Shown here: piece by piece, positions 33,283 to 44,174 of the stretch
How the letters are laid out: each line of letters begins with the position of its first letter
Position numbering within the stretch: the first letter of the stretch is position 1
Assembly: GCA_027576995.1 (NCBI GenBank)
Contig: JANBQC010000052.1
Location: forward strand, 31,450-76,283
From: Dimargaris cristalligena
Lineage: Eukaryota; Kickxellomycota; Dimargaritomycetes; Dimargaritales; Dimargaritaceae
Length of the DNA stretch: 44,834 bases
Direction of reading: 5' to 3'
Translations under genes and position numbers: made by a program
Notes under the pieces: model-generated
Database searches by the model: none
The model's input: the letters and a program-made list of their open reading frames with translations, nothing else
Told to the model about the DNA's origin: nothing

Positions 33283-34138
33283 CCGGCTGCGTATCCGCTA
33301 AATAACCTGCCACTCTTCGTGGGGTATAAAGCCAACACCCACTAGAGTGTCTAAAGCGAATACATACCGACTAGTATACAATTTCTCCCCTCTTCCGTCG
33401 TTCGCGTAGCGATATCCATGTATTTCCATCGGGCCCTGTAGTCGGCCACTACATCCCACCATACCATTCATTGCCATTCTTTGTGATTAACTGAGGCCAA
33501 GGGCCTAATTATCACTAACTAATAAACATACCGAACAACTGATCCACACCAATTCCACCATGGAGGCATGCCATATTTTGACGGGTCACCCCAACAGCGC
33601 ATTCGTAGTTATATTTCCCACTGATATAGCGGGGGATAGGGATAATTTTATTTAAGTTAAATCAATTGATAGGATTTTTGATGTATAATAAGATGTGAGA
33701 GGAGGATTGAAACAAACCAACAAACAAAAAAAACAAAGGATATTGCATATAAACCGCACTACTCTAGAATCCTTTAAAACTGGGTATGTATGGGGTAAAT
33801 GACAAAGTGGTAGCGCAGATAATAGCGCCAAGTCGAACAGAGAAAGGGGGTGGCCAATTAAACGGGCTAGAAAAATGACGACACATACTTGAGGAAATTT
33901 AGCGGGAAACAAATAAGATCCTGGATGCCTCGATCGGGCCAATAGTAGACCAATCCCCGTAATTTAGTCGGACGAGACGCAATTATCGGGCATTCAGACG
34001 ACTTTGGAGAGGGATCGAGGGATGGGAAGAGGGAGTTGGAAGCAGATAAAACAATATGTAAGACGCAGGTGGTCATAGAGATGCCTACTCCCCTCCAAAA
34101 TAGACGTATTCGGAGAGTATCTGGGCACCTTTACTCAT
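33283..34138. other. 856-bp convergent spacer
   Basis: 3' flanks of the roadblock and SH3 genes, AT-rich. No gene, repeat array or RNA recognised. Confidence 0.6.
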
Positions 34139-35539
34139 TTACATGGCACCCGGGGTGGGGCGACGCCCAGGTCGCTGTCCCATCATTTCCGGGTTGAAAG
34201 AGTTCCGACGCATATTGGGACCTCCCCCACGGGGGGGACCCCCCATATAACCGCCGTAGACCCCGCCACCCATACTAGGGTCCATATCGGGGCCATAGCC
34301 GTAACCGCCGCCGCCCATATGGCCGGGGGGCCCCTTAAAGTAGCCACCCTCGGAACCCGGGCCGCCGGATGGGTGAGGGGGACGGGGTCCGAAACCACCC
34401 CCGGCCATGTCGGGTCGCGAAGACATGGGCCGCGGTGGGCCTTGGCGGCCATCGAAGGAGGCCCGGTGGAAATGGCCCCCGGGACCACTCATCGGCGGAA
34501 CCCCAGGTTCACCACCGTCCATGCCCGGGCCGAAGGAAGGGCCGCCGAACGAACCAGTCGGGTCGTGTGCGGGGTCGAACCCACCTGGGGGACCAGACGG
34601 GTGCGGGCTCATAGACGCCGGTCCCATACCAGGGGCACCGCTGGCCATCATAGGGTCGGACGGGTTGTATGGAGCACCCCCGCTACCGGGGGGCATGGGG
34701 GAGGTACCCGAACGGTAGGGCCGGGGTCGACGGGAGCCAGGGGCGGCACTCCCCGGGGGATTGTTATAATCCGCGGGACCTCCGCTCCCCATATTCATGC
34801 CGTTGAATGAGTGTGCCAACGGGTCGTCCGCGGGACCTCCCCCCGTATAGACCTCGGTATACATGGCGGGGAATAAGCCCTCCATGCCGCGAAGGCTACC
34901 AAACCACCAGGGGCTATGGTCAGTGTGTATTACTTCGACAATATCACCTGGTACCAGTTGCAGGGCACCACCGAAATCCTTAGGGGTCGGGTGGGTCGCT
35001 CTTACAAATGCGGGGACGTCGCCGTTGGGTAAAAACGGAAGACTATTGCCCATCCGAGCTCCCCCGGGCATACCACCACCATGGGGCGGAACAGGACCGG
35101 GACCAGGACCTGCGCCAGGTGCACCGCCTCCGAAAGGGGGAGGGCCACCGGGGGAGGTGGGATCTAGGGGACGCTGCTGGCGGTTGTAACTGGCACCAGG
35201 ACCGGCGGTATGGGAGCGACGCAGACCTGGACCAAGACCGGGGCCCATTTGGTCGGGGAATACGAAGCCGCCGGGGCCACCCATACCACCGCCGGCCATG
35301 CCACCGCCACCACCAGGGCCAAAGGCAGGGCCGGGACCGAACGGGACAGGGCCAGGGTGGTCGCCCGACGCGCTTTGTCTACTGAAAGGGTTCCACGGAC
35401 GTTGGAAGTTGTGCGGGCGCGGGGGGAGGGCTTTCACGAGGACCTGGTACCGGCTTTCGGGAATCCGACCCAGGCGGTACAGCAGGTTGACGCTTTCCCA
35501 GATTTGGCTGACGATATGGTCGTTGTATTCCCGGTCCAT
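34139..35539 (-). CDS. SH3-domain protein with N-terminal helical module and Gly/Pro-rich tail (Lsb1/Pin3-like)
   Basis: Single exon, 466 residues. Residues about 5-40 (HIVSQIWESVNLLYRLGRIP then YQVLVKALP) resemble the N-terminal helices of yeast Lsb1/Pin3, which bind the WASP homologue Las17. An SH3 domain spans about 175-231, with the WW of the ligand groove (SPWWFGSL) and a C-terminal GLFPAMYTEVY in place of the usual GxFPxNYV. Both the linker (55-165) and the C-terminal 230 residues are extremely Gly/Pro/Met-rich and probably disordered, with PPRGGGP near the end. The role is inferred as an adaptor in actin patch or endocytic assembly. Unlike Pin3 the tail is not Gln/Asn-rich. The SH3 call is firm; the Lsb relationship rests on the short N-terminal module. 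Confidence 0.82.
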   Translation of the reverse strand: MDREYNDHIVSQIWESVNLLYRLGRIPESRYQVLVKALPPRPHNFQRPWNPFSRQSASGDHPGPVPFGPGPAFGPGGGGGMAGGGMGGPGGFVFPDQMGPGLGPGLRRSHTAGPGASYNRQQRPLDPTSPGGPPPFGGGAPGAGPGPGPVPPHGGGMPGGARMGNSLPFLPNGDVPAFVRATHPTPKDFGGALQLVPGDIVEVIHTDHSPWWFGSLRGMEGLFPAMYTEVYTGGGPADDPLAHSFNGMNMGSGGPADYNNPPGSAAPGSRRPRPYRSGTSPMPPGSGGAPYNPSDPMMASGAPGMGPASMSPHPSGPPGGFDPAHDPTGSFGGPSFGPGMDGGEPGVPPMSGPGGHFHRASFDGRQGPPRPMSSRPDMAGGGFGPRPPHPSGGPGSEGGYFKGPPGHMGGGGYGYGPDMDPSMGGGVYGGYMGGPPRGGGPNMRRNSFNPEMMGQRPGRRPTPGAM

Positions 35540-36269
35540 CTCGGGTAAACTGAACCACGGGGGGGTGTAGTAAGTGAATATGTGCTAGAGTTGGAAAGGG
35601 TGCGGGGGGAGAGAGTCGGAGAGATAGCAGCCGCCCGACGCGTAAGGGGTAGGGGTTAGGGAATACGGAGGAATAGCGAAGCAGAGGAAAGGGGTGCAGT
35701 AGCGGCTTAAAGGAACGGAGTTATAAACGACGAAGGGGAAGGTAAGCCGGGTGTGAGGAAGGGCTATTGTTGTTTGGTCAGGCGTTCGTCTTATTTAAGC
35801 GGGGTTTGACAAGAGTCCACTGCTACTCCCACCAGCACACTCGCCGTTACTTCACTATACACCCACGCCGCGGTTCAAAATGCCATCGAAGGAGAGAAGG
35901 TCCGTCCACCTCATCGCCTGTGTTGCACCTACGCGGTTCCCTGACCACCCTTGTCCACCCTTAAACCTTCTTACACCAGATTAATTTCCCCCATCGCGGG
36001 TCGATTTCTGGTGTCTCTTTTCCCCACTACTGGCCTAGTGCTCCACTCTCTCCCACTAATCCACATGGCACCGCATTCCAAAGCCCTCCCCATTTGCCCA
36101 TTCAAGCCCACCTCTACATTCATCTCCAAGGTAGCTGTTGAACCCCCCCTTCCTACGAGATCCGATTCCTTAGTCCCGGCCTGTTCATTAAGCTCTTTTC
36201 CCCCTCGATCCGCCCCGATCCGGAGTCCTTCCCTTTCTCCCAGTCCCCTATTTTTGCCCAACCGCCGCC
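35540..36269. other. 730-bp divergent promoter between SH3 and bL17m genes
   Basis: Pyrimidine-rich on the plus strand towards the bL17m ATG, consistent with a 5' leader. Open frames there are of low-complexity composition and are not considered genes. Confidence 0.6.
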
Positions 36270-37438
36270 ATGCGCCTCAACAAGCCCCGATCAAGCTACG
36301 GTAAAACATGGTCCTACCGTCTGGCCATGTTCCGTAACATGACCACCTCGCTATTCAAGCACGGTCGCATTGAAACGACCGTTCCCAAGGCCAAGGAGCT
36401 CCGCAAGTTTGCCGAACGGGTAGGTCAGGGGGCCAGAAGAGCCCGGCTCCACTGTTGAGCCATTAAACATAGATAATCCCCGATGGTTCATACTAATTGA
36501 ACCAGCCCTATACTATACAGTGCCCCCGACGTATCCGACTCTTTGACGAGACTAACTCACTATGCATACCACCTCCAACTACCCACCCGCTAACCCCATA
36601 CCACCTGACCAATACAGATGATCACCTTCGGCAAGAGTGGCACCAATAACGACCGCATCCAGGCCGCCAAAATCCTGAGGGTAAGTCCGCCGGGTTCTTT
36701 ATTCCCTGCGATTGCTGTTCCCCAACCGCACATCAGATGTTCTCCGCCGTAAACTATACCTATCCCCGTAGTCCTGTGGCTAATCTTATCATTTGCAATT
36801 ACGCCTCATACCCCCTAACCATGGCGGGCCCTTTTCCTCACTGCTATCCCCCACTTCTATAGGAAACCAAAACCATGCTGCCCAAGGTCTTTGACGAACT
36901 CGCCCCCCGCTACCAGGACCGGAATGGCGGTTATACCCGTATCGTGAAAATGGGCTGGCGGAAGATTGACCGCGCCCCCATGGCCATTGTTGAGTTGGTG
37001 GGCGGTGAACAGGACCTGCGCTATCAGTCGACCATCCGGACCCTGGCCCGGAAGCAGTACGACGCCCTCCACAGTCACCTGGACCAACTCCCCCCGGCCT
37101 GGCAATATATTCTCAATGGCAATGCCCAGTCCACGCCTTTAACGCCCACTACCACCACCCCCGCCACCGAGGCGGTTCCGTTTTCGTCCGCCCAGGGTAT
37201 TGTGCACACTATCCTAGCCTGCCCTGACGAATTGGTGGTACCTGATATCCCCCTGCGTAAGCGGGAGTTTATACAGCGCAAGAAGGCCGAGACCATGATT
37301 GGTCATTTGAAGAAGGACGTGCAAAAGGTACTCCACAACCAGAAAATCTCCTCCGAGGAACTGCAAAAGGCCGTCGATGAACATATGGCGACCCTCAAAT
37401 CAGTGCCCGAAAACCCCTACTACAAAACCAAGGAATAG
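36270..37438 (+). CDS. MRPL17: mitochondrial large-subunit ribosomal protein bL17m
   Basis: Three exons, 36270-36419, 36618-36680 and 36863-37438, all joined in phase 0 (donors GTAGGT and GTAAGT; acceptors ACAG and ATAG), encode 262 residues. The conserved bL17 core is clear: [35 protein letters not shown], then [20 protein letters not shown] and [20 protein letters not shown] followed by [20 protein letters not shown]. bL17 sits near the peptide exit tunnel of the large subunit. The start keeps the bacterial-like N-terminus without a cleavable presequence. A C-terminal extension of about 140 residues, partly Thr/Pro-rich and ending in a charged helix, is typical of fungal mitoribosomal versions. 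CTAAC and CTGAC branch-like sites precede the first acceptor. Confidence 0.95.
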
Positions 37439-38135
37439 AGCCAGTGGTACTATTAACCCTGTTACTCTGCCTGGGTGGCGGCAGTACTAGGGGGGTATTG
37501 GAGCTGCATTTTAAGGGATTATTATTATTATTAATTAAAAATTGATGGTTTATTAGACTGATTACATAGGCGAGATTGGCTAGTTTAATATGAGTGGCCC
37601 TGGACTAGTTAGTTAATCAATGATATGCCCAGTCAAAGATTGGTTGTTCTCAATATGGCAAACTAAAGGCCTAGTCTATATTATATATATAAGATCCCTA
37701 AGTACCTAGCTACCTTGCCAATAGGCAGTATATGCATCACGTGATAGATTTTATTTGGACCGTCTACGCTAAATCGGAGTACTGATGACTTTAACAACCT
37801 GCGAAAAGAAGCGACAGTGCCTAATTGATGAAAGGAAAAAAAAAGAACAAATAACTGATGCCAATAATCAAGCTACTTCTTCAGTTCAAACCTCATTGCG
37901 AAATAGTTGACTGGGATCAGTTAGACCAAAACTACCCCTAATAAGCATTTTAATTTTTTCTGCCCAGCTTTTGTTCAACATTGGGATCGTGTAGGGAGCT
38001 CCTTTACTCGCTTTAGTATATTATTATTCGTATATATATATATTCATTCAACCTGTTTAAAACGATTTCGTCTCAGTACTACCCCCCCTCTCCCTTCCCG
38101 CATTCTATCTTTTTCCATCACACCCTACCGCACCC
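37439..38135. other. 697-bp spacer between bL17m and NOP16
   Basis: 3' flank of bL17m and promoter of NOP16. It has an ATT microsatellite (about 37520-37535) and a TA microsatellite (about 38031-38043) roughly 95 bp upstream of the NOP16 ATG. No gene seen. Confidence 0.65.
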
Positions 38136-38864
38136 ATGAGTAGAACCGCTCGGGCCCGCTCAAGTGCTAAACGCAAGACCGGTCGCCGCAAGGCCGATGT
38201 CCGACTTACCAAGAGCTCGGCCAAGAAGGTCGAAGTCAAGGGCTTTAATATCATTCGGGAAAACTGGAATCCCCGCATGACGGTTCGCCAAAACTACCGG
38301 GAATTGGGTCTGGTGGCCCAACTGAACGGTCCCGACCGGAATCCCCCCAAGAAGGTGAAGGACCTGGAGCTGTACCTCGACCAGGATGACCCATTTAACG
38401 AGAAGTGTGAAATGGATTTAATCCCGGCCGCTGTCGATGCCGATGCGGACCAAGCGTCGGACCTACCCCCCCCGGCCATCACCACCGATCCCGAGGAATT
38501 GGAGCGGCTGCAGGCCCTCTGCCCCACCGGGTACGGTATTATCGAACGGGACGCCGAGGGTAATGTGATCAACGTGATTCTGCCCAAACAGGCCCATTGG
38601 GAGGACTATAAGCCCCCACCGGTGGCCCCCAAAACCGCTGTCGTGGCCGAGCTCGAGCGCAAGGCCCTGCTGGGGAACGCTCCCCGGCCGGCCAAATTAT
38701 CGGGGAAGGAGGAGCGCTTCCTGCAGGGTTTGATCGATAAACACGGTGAGAACTACCGGGCCATGGCTTTGGACTCCCGACTCAACAAGCTGCAGGAATC
38801 GGCCGGGGCATTGAAACGCCGTATCCGCAAGTACCTGGATTTTACCCAGGCCAACAGCGCTTAA
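38136..38864 (+). CDS. NOP16: Nop16, nucleolar 60S ribosome biogenesis factor
   Basis: Single exon, 242 residues. Nop16 is a nucleolar component of early pre-60S particles needed for processing of the 27S pre-rRNA. The N-terminus is strongly basic (SRTARARSSAKRKTGRRKAD), serving rRNA binding and nuclear import. The family core VKGFNIIRENWNPRMTVRQN and YRELGLVAQLN follows. The C-terminal module contains LSGKEERFLQGLIDKHGENY, RAMALDSRLNKLQESAGALKR and RIRKYLDF, as in the family. Length matches fungal Nop16 (about 230). An ATAAA follows the stop directly and may contribute to polyadenylation. The gene converges on PRP18 with only 295 bp between stops. Confidence 0.93.
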   Translation: MSRTARARSSAKRKTGRRKADVRLTKSSAKKVEVKGFNIIRENWNPRMTVRQNYRELGLVAQLNGPDRNPPKKVKDLELYLDQDDPFNEKCEMDLIPAAVDADADQASDLPPPAITTDPEELERLQALCPTGYGIIERDAEGNVINVILPKQAHWEDYKPPPVAPKTAVVAELERKALLGNAPRPAKLSGKEERFLQGLIDKHGENYRAMALDSRLNKLQESAGALKRRIRKYLDFTQANSA

Positions 38865-39159
38865 ATAAACCCACCCCCTTTTCAAGTTGCCACGTCGCTG
38901 TGATCTGTTCTTTTATTTTTCTAGTCATATAGTTTTACTGTCTTTTTGGCCATCCAACCCGGGAGTTATATAAAAATCAAGAATTCAATACCATTAGTGT
39001 AGCCATGAATACTCCAATGCCAGGAGGGAAATATAGGGATTTCGAATATCTTGGTTTATTTAAATATTACAAGCCCAGCCGGTGTAATCTAGCGTATCGT
39101 GGGTCTCGATGGCCATTTACTAAATGCAACAGGCCCCCCGTGGAGGAAGGAGGAGCGAC

Positions 39160-40407
39160 TTAGCCCACGGCCTTGGCTCCGTCGGTGGGTGGGTATTTAT
39201 TTTGGGCAAACGTCATCAGCCGTTTAAGGGACTGAATCCATTTGCGCTGTTCCTCCGTATTGAGCACATGGGCCACCTGGTTCGACGAAATTTTCTCGCG
39301 GGCCGACCGGGCGTGGATACCCACCATGGTCACCCCAATGGGCCAGGCCGCATTACCGATGGACATCTGCAAGTAAGCTTCGTTGGCCTGGAGGTATTCG
39401 CGGGCCTGTAAACAGCGGGCGATTTCGACAATCAAATCGATAATATCGGACTCGACCCGCTGGCGCTTGAGGCGTTTGAAGAGGGGCTCGAGGTGTTCGC
39501 TCGAAAGCCGCTGGGTAGCGGTTTCCCGTTTACCGGGGCCGCTGGTCCGGATTTCCTCGGGGCGCTGCGCTAGATCATCACCCCACTCGAATAGGAGGCG
39601 CTTGAGGTAGACGTAAACCAACGTATAGGCCAGACTGGGGTCGCTTTTGAGTAAGTCGCGGTTCAGTAGGGTGGTGTCGTATTCACTCATGAACACTTCC
39701 TGGCGGGCCCGTTTGGTCGGGGGCGCCAGGGGGTCGTTGTCGCCTGCGCTACTACCATCGGGGTGGAGACTGGGCCCGTCACCCTGGTCCGACGAGGTGA
39801 GCCCGGTCGGTCGGCCGCCCTCCGCCTGACGCTGTAGGGCTTCCAGAGCCAAACCCGTTTCGGTTTCCTCCATTTTCTTCATAAAGTCGTTCTGCTGGCC
39901 TTCCGAGTGCTCCTCGGCGATTTCAATTTGACGCAGCCGAATGGCCCGCCGACGGTCGGTTTCACCAAAGAGTCGAATGGGATGGCCCCGTTGGCGTAAG
40001 CGACGGACCGTTTCTTCGGGAGATATCCGTAGCCATTCGGCTAAGAGACCCTCGGTCGGGAGGTTAGCGGCGTCGTCGTCGTCATTATCATAGCCACTGT
40101 TGGCATTGTGGTTTGGGTAGTCGGCGTTAGAGGCATCGGTCCCATTCCCGCCGGCTAATTTCGCTTTACTAGTCTCACTGGTATCCGCGCTTTTCGAGGG
40201 ATCGGAGGCTGGTGGCGATGGTGGATTGGCGGGAGCCGGTTCAGGGTGCTTATAAAGTTCGGAGCGTTTAAGGTATTTGGACCGTTTCGCTGGGGCATCC
40301 GAGGTAGTGGTCGCTGCCGCGGCAGGTCCCGTGGCCTTGGCTTGGGCCAGCTGGGCCTTGCGCCGCGCGATCTCTTCCTGTAGTTTGTTTTTCCAGACTT
40401 GACTCAT
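39160..40407 (-). CDS. PRP18: pre-mRNA splicing factor 18 (second-step factor)
   Basis: Single exon, 415 residues, ATG at 40407. Prp18 joins the spliceosome with Slu7 for the second transesterification and helps 3' splice-site choice. The N-terminus is a charged helix (VWKNKLQEEIARRKAQLAQA). A splicing-factor motif (SFM/PRP4-like, about 118-158) contains LLAEWLRISPEETVRRLRQRG and IRLFGETDRRRAIRLR. The C-terminal helical Prp18 domain (about 240-405) includes TLVYVYLKRLLFEWGDDL and the conserved region NAAWPIGVTMVGIHARSARE. A Ser/Asp/Asn-rich linker separates the N-terminus from the SFM motif. A divergent 721-bp region separates it from YKT6. Confidence 0.95.
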   Translation of the reverse strand: MSQVWKNKLQEEIARRKAQLAQAKATGPAAAATTTSDAPAKRSKYLKRSELYKHPEPAPANPPSPPASDPSKSADTSETSKAKLAGGNGTDASNADYPNHNANSGYDNDDDDAANLPTEGLLAEWLRISPEETVRRLRQRGHPIRLFGETDRRRAIRLRQIEIAEEHSEGQQNDFMKKMEETETGLALEALQRQAEGGRPTGLTSSDQGDGPSLHPDGSSAGDNDPLAPPTKRARQEVFMSEYDTTLLNRDLLKSDPSLAYTLVYVYLKRLLFEWGDDLAQRPEEIRTSGPGKRETATQRLSSEHLEPLFKRLKRQRVESDIIDLIVEIARCLQAREYLQANEAYLQMSIGNAAWPIGVTMVGIHARSAREKISSNQVAHVLNTEEQRKWIQSLKRLMTFAQNKYPPTDGAKAVG

Positions 40408-41128
40408 GGGGAATGTAAAATTAACTTACAATGAACCCAAAATAACTTTAGTATAGAAAAATGATACAAGGTCGGTTGCGAAAGAAACGGACCAGGTATA
40501 GTATGTGCCCTTGGCCTGTAGTTCCGGAAATGCTTGTAATGAGAGCAATGTAATATTGGTTCGTAAATAGGGAACAAACGAATGTGAGCTAAACATACAA
40601 GTAAGCAATGGAATCTCTGTGGTCCTACTGTAAGAGAGTGTTTGCCCCTTTTGCGTTAATAGGAGGGGCAAACTGGGACAGCTTGCGAGTCTCAGTGGAG
40701 CAGGCATTGCTGAGTGGTACGGCAAATCTTCGAGCTATGCTGTTGGACAGTTGTTTTTAATACCAAGTTGTCCCTAGAAATACCGGTGTGTCGATAGGGA
40801 CGTAATAAGAGTAGCACCAGCAAGAAAGTATTAATTAGGAGCGAATACAGTACAAGGTCTAGGCCTAGAACGGGGCGGGTTTTTAATACGCCTGGTCCCT
40901 TCAATACGCACCCCCCCTTCTCACTCTCGCTGACACCAACCGTTGCGCCCCATGTACTAGTTAGTTTGGCTCTGGCTTATCTCGGTGTATGCCGCCTTTC
41001 CTAAACCTCTCTTCCCCACCCTACGTTTCATTGATTGCTTCATCCGCCTCTTGGTCTCGCCAGTCCTTCATCTCTTTATTCCGTATTCTCGACTAGTTGT
41101 AGAACATTTCCCCTCACTCAGACCGGCC
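40408..41128. other. 721-bp divergent promoter between PRP18 and YKT6
   Basis: Shared 5' region of two divergent genes; no additional feature recognised beyond a pyrimidine-rich leader on the YKT6 side (about 40910-41120). Confidence 0.6.
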
Positions 41129-42326
41129 ATGAAGATTCTCTCCATTGTCATTTTCAACGCCGCTCCCAAGCCGCCCCGGTCGCTTGCTGCGGCCTCCGAC
41201 TTGACCAGTTATGGCTATTTCCAACGAGGCAGGTAGGTTCAACCACGGCTCATTTTGCCCAGCTGCCGAGGGATACGCCCTCTTGACTTTCCCAATAAGG
41301 GTCTGGGTGACACTTGGCTGCCTGCACTTCAAATTCCGCCCAATGGTCCAGGGCCTTACTTCAACCTGGTCCGGTCCGGCGCGGGTAGAGAATCTCCAGG
41401 AGTATTTCGACCTAATACATGAACCCTTGGCGCCACCATAGAATGCCGCGGTCTGCCCAGTTATTCAGGATTAATAAATCCCATTAACGGGCCACCTTCA
41501 GCCAATCCGACCCGGAGACTAAACCCTACCGTTGTTTATATATATATATATAAATTATTGTAATCTCCCAACTCCCACCACTCTACCCCTCCCCCTCAAC
41601 CTTCGGTGGCAACGTGTGAATAGTATCCAGGAATTCCTGACCTTTTTTTCCCGAACCGTAGCTGAACGGACGGCTGCTGGGCAGCGCCAGGCTATCGAGC
41701 AAGACAGTATGTTCCATTTTGGTTTGTTAAAAGGACTCTCGAAATACAGTGCTCATTGCCACTTCTTTAAATTATAGTCTCGCCGGCTACAATATCATCC
41801 CTTCGGTCTATTCCTGCCGCTTTTCCACAGAAAGCACATACACTATATATCGCCGTCTAACCGCTAATATCTATAACCTGTATTCTTCTGAATCTGGCTA
41901 TGGCATTCTTACATCCTATGTACAGGCTATGTGGCCTATGTCTATAGCACCCCGAGTGGCCTCATTGGGGTCATGGTTACCGACCAGGAATACCCCTCCC
42001 GGGTGGCGTTCTCTCTGCTAGGTCGGTTACTAGACGACTTCAACGCCAAGTTTCCTTCCGAGTCCTCTCGGACGGGCACTATTACCTTCCCCGAGCTCGA
42101 TGACTATCTCCAGAAATACCAGGACCCCAAGAGTGCGGACACCATCACGCGAGTTCAACGTGAGCTGGACGAAACTACCGAAGTGCTGCACCAAACGATT
42201 GACTCCCTTCTGCAACGAGGGGAGACTCTGGAGGGCCTGGTTAACAAATCCAATGACCTGTCATTCCAGTCTAAGCAGTTCTACAAAACTGCCAAGAAGA
42301 ACAACTCGTGCTGCTCCATCATGTAA
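41129..42326 (+). CDS. YKT6: Ykt6 R-SNARE
   Basis: Three exons, 41129-41232, 41624-41706 and 41926-42326, encode 195 residues. Both introns (391 and 219 bp; donors GTAGGT and GTATGT, acceptors ATAG and ACAG) split Ser codons. The longin domain is continuous across exons: MKILSIVIFN, SYGYFQRGSIQEFLTFFSRT, SYVAYVYSTPSGLIGVMVTD and QEYPSRVAFSLLGRLLDDF. The SNARE motif follows (RVQRELDETTEVLHQTIDSL then LQRGETLEGLVNKS, with the zero-layer Arg in LLQRGE). The protein ends in CCSIM: C192 fits a CaaX prenylation site and C191 a palmitoylation site, so it cycles on and off membranes without a transmembrane helix. Ykt6 acts in ER-Golgi, endosome-vacuole and autophagosome fusion. Confidence 0.96.
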
Positions 42327-44174
42327 CGGTGCCCACATCCTACACGCTTCGCTATATCCCGCACTACTCGAATAAGGGATGGTGAAGGGCCCGGTGGCTA
42401 CCGTGTCCCATACCCCCACTCATTACTGATTTTGTTTCAATCTATAACTAGTCAATTTATTTTTGGATAGTATTACACCTGCCCTCAAGTGTCACATTTT
42501 GAGCTTCGTTCTTTTAATTTTAATTATATACTGATAGCCTGACCATCTCCCACTTGTATACCTTTAAATATAATTATCGCTCAGTTCCATATCTATGCGT
42601 CTATTTTGCACTTTCGATTATTAAAGGAGATTTATATATAGATACATATGGTAAGACTGGCCCAGCCCAACTATCCAAAGTTTCGAATACTAGACGTCGG
42701 GGAAACTAGGCGGGCATGGCTTTTTAACCAGTAATGTTTGCCCCATCCAGCTGATATTTCGCCTTGCAGCCTGATTGAACCTCTCCAATATTTAATATCA
42801 AGGGTACTGTGTTCCAACATCGCACAGCGCCGTACTGAGCAAGGGTAGGGCGGTTAACAACAATGATTAAGCGTTCCATTCTATATTACCACTTCCCTAC
42901 AAATTAGGTTTTATTTGAAATGTAACTGGCATCCAAGAAACTATCTATTAAGGCATTTGTGTAGACTCACAGATAATTGACCATCCAACACCCACTTATT
43001 TCCCCCAATTGCACTCTTAAGCTACCCTCCTCAAATATCGCGTACCAATTGCCCCAAAGTTATCTACTCCAAGGCTATTCAGAAGCATTCGAGTACCCGA
43101 AAACCGTCAAAATGTCTGACTCTAGTTGATCGTCTACATGTCATTATATTGGCTGTTCTAGCCATTTCTACATGACATATTTCCTGTCATCAACTCGCCA
43201 AGGGCAAGCTTAACCGCATTCCCTTCTATTGTTAATATGGCACCTCCGGAGGTGTCTAATATCGACCAGACGCTCCACGGACCCGGGGCCCCTACCAGAC
43301 CACCACAGGTGCATACTATACCCATGGCCGCTGAACCACCGGACGTTGTTACAAGAGTACCAGCCGAAGGAAACCCTGCCACAGCACCACCTGGCATACC
43401 AACATGAGGCCACACTCAAACTTACCAGAACACTAAGTCCATGGCTCTATCTGCCAAGCTGGGCCCATGTGCCAGTCTCATACCAACCTTGGTGGCTGCC
43501 CTGCAATTGTAATATTGGGGACATCAATACTCCAGTATAAAAATGAGCTATAGGGTGCTCCAATGCAGATCCTCAGATGACTATTAATCCTATTCACTAC
43601 CCATTATCCTATTACCACTTAATATCACCTAGTGGCCTCCCATCTATTGCTATTAATAAAAGAGTCCTCCTAAGTTTAACTATGCTCATATATATTTGCT
43701 AATAACTCCATCTCCTATCACACTCCCCTAGTACCCCACCTCTTTTCTCAAATAAGAATCCTCACTACACTATAGGTTCGAGAATAACACTGGCTCATCC
43801 CTCATGGGCTCTGAAGTCAAGTGACGTTGAACCCCGTCTAATTTGGCCAGTAACACGGTTTCATAGTGTAGGTAATGTCAGTGATAGAAAGGACAGTCTC
43901 ATCAAAGTGGAATTGGTGCCCAAAAACAATCGAATACTTTATTGATCCAAATGGAAGTTAAAATCTTGCAAAACATCAGCCTTTTAGGATATATGTAATC
44001 TATTTGGTTAAAAATGTCAATCCAGACAAAGTAGAACCCAAAATTGAAGATACCGGAGATGTCTACACCTGAGAATTCAAGGATCGGTAAATGTATCAGA
44101 AGGAAAAGCTAAACGGTATTCAACTGTATCATTATAGCGACCATATTATGTATATCGACGACCACAATATATAG
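42327..44174. other. 1.85 kb spacer, AT-rich with one GC-rich island
   Basis: Mostly AT-rich, stop-dense sequence. A GC-richer island at about 43162-43407 carries an 81-codon plus frame with an internal ATG (MAPPEVSNIDQTLHGPGAPT), and its minus strand is also open. It is Pro-rich, has no recognised domain and could be a decayed gene fragment. Short TA-rich stretches elsewhere; no RNA gene recognised. Confidence 0.5.

Noticed and set aside
34183..35548. Gly/Arg-rich frames on both strands across the SH3 gene
   Set aside because: By-products of the Gly/Pro-rich coding sequence; the SH3 domain lies only in the 34139-35539 minus frame.
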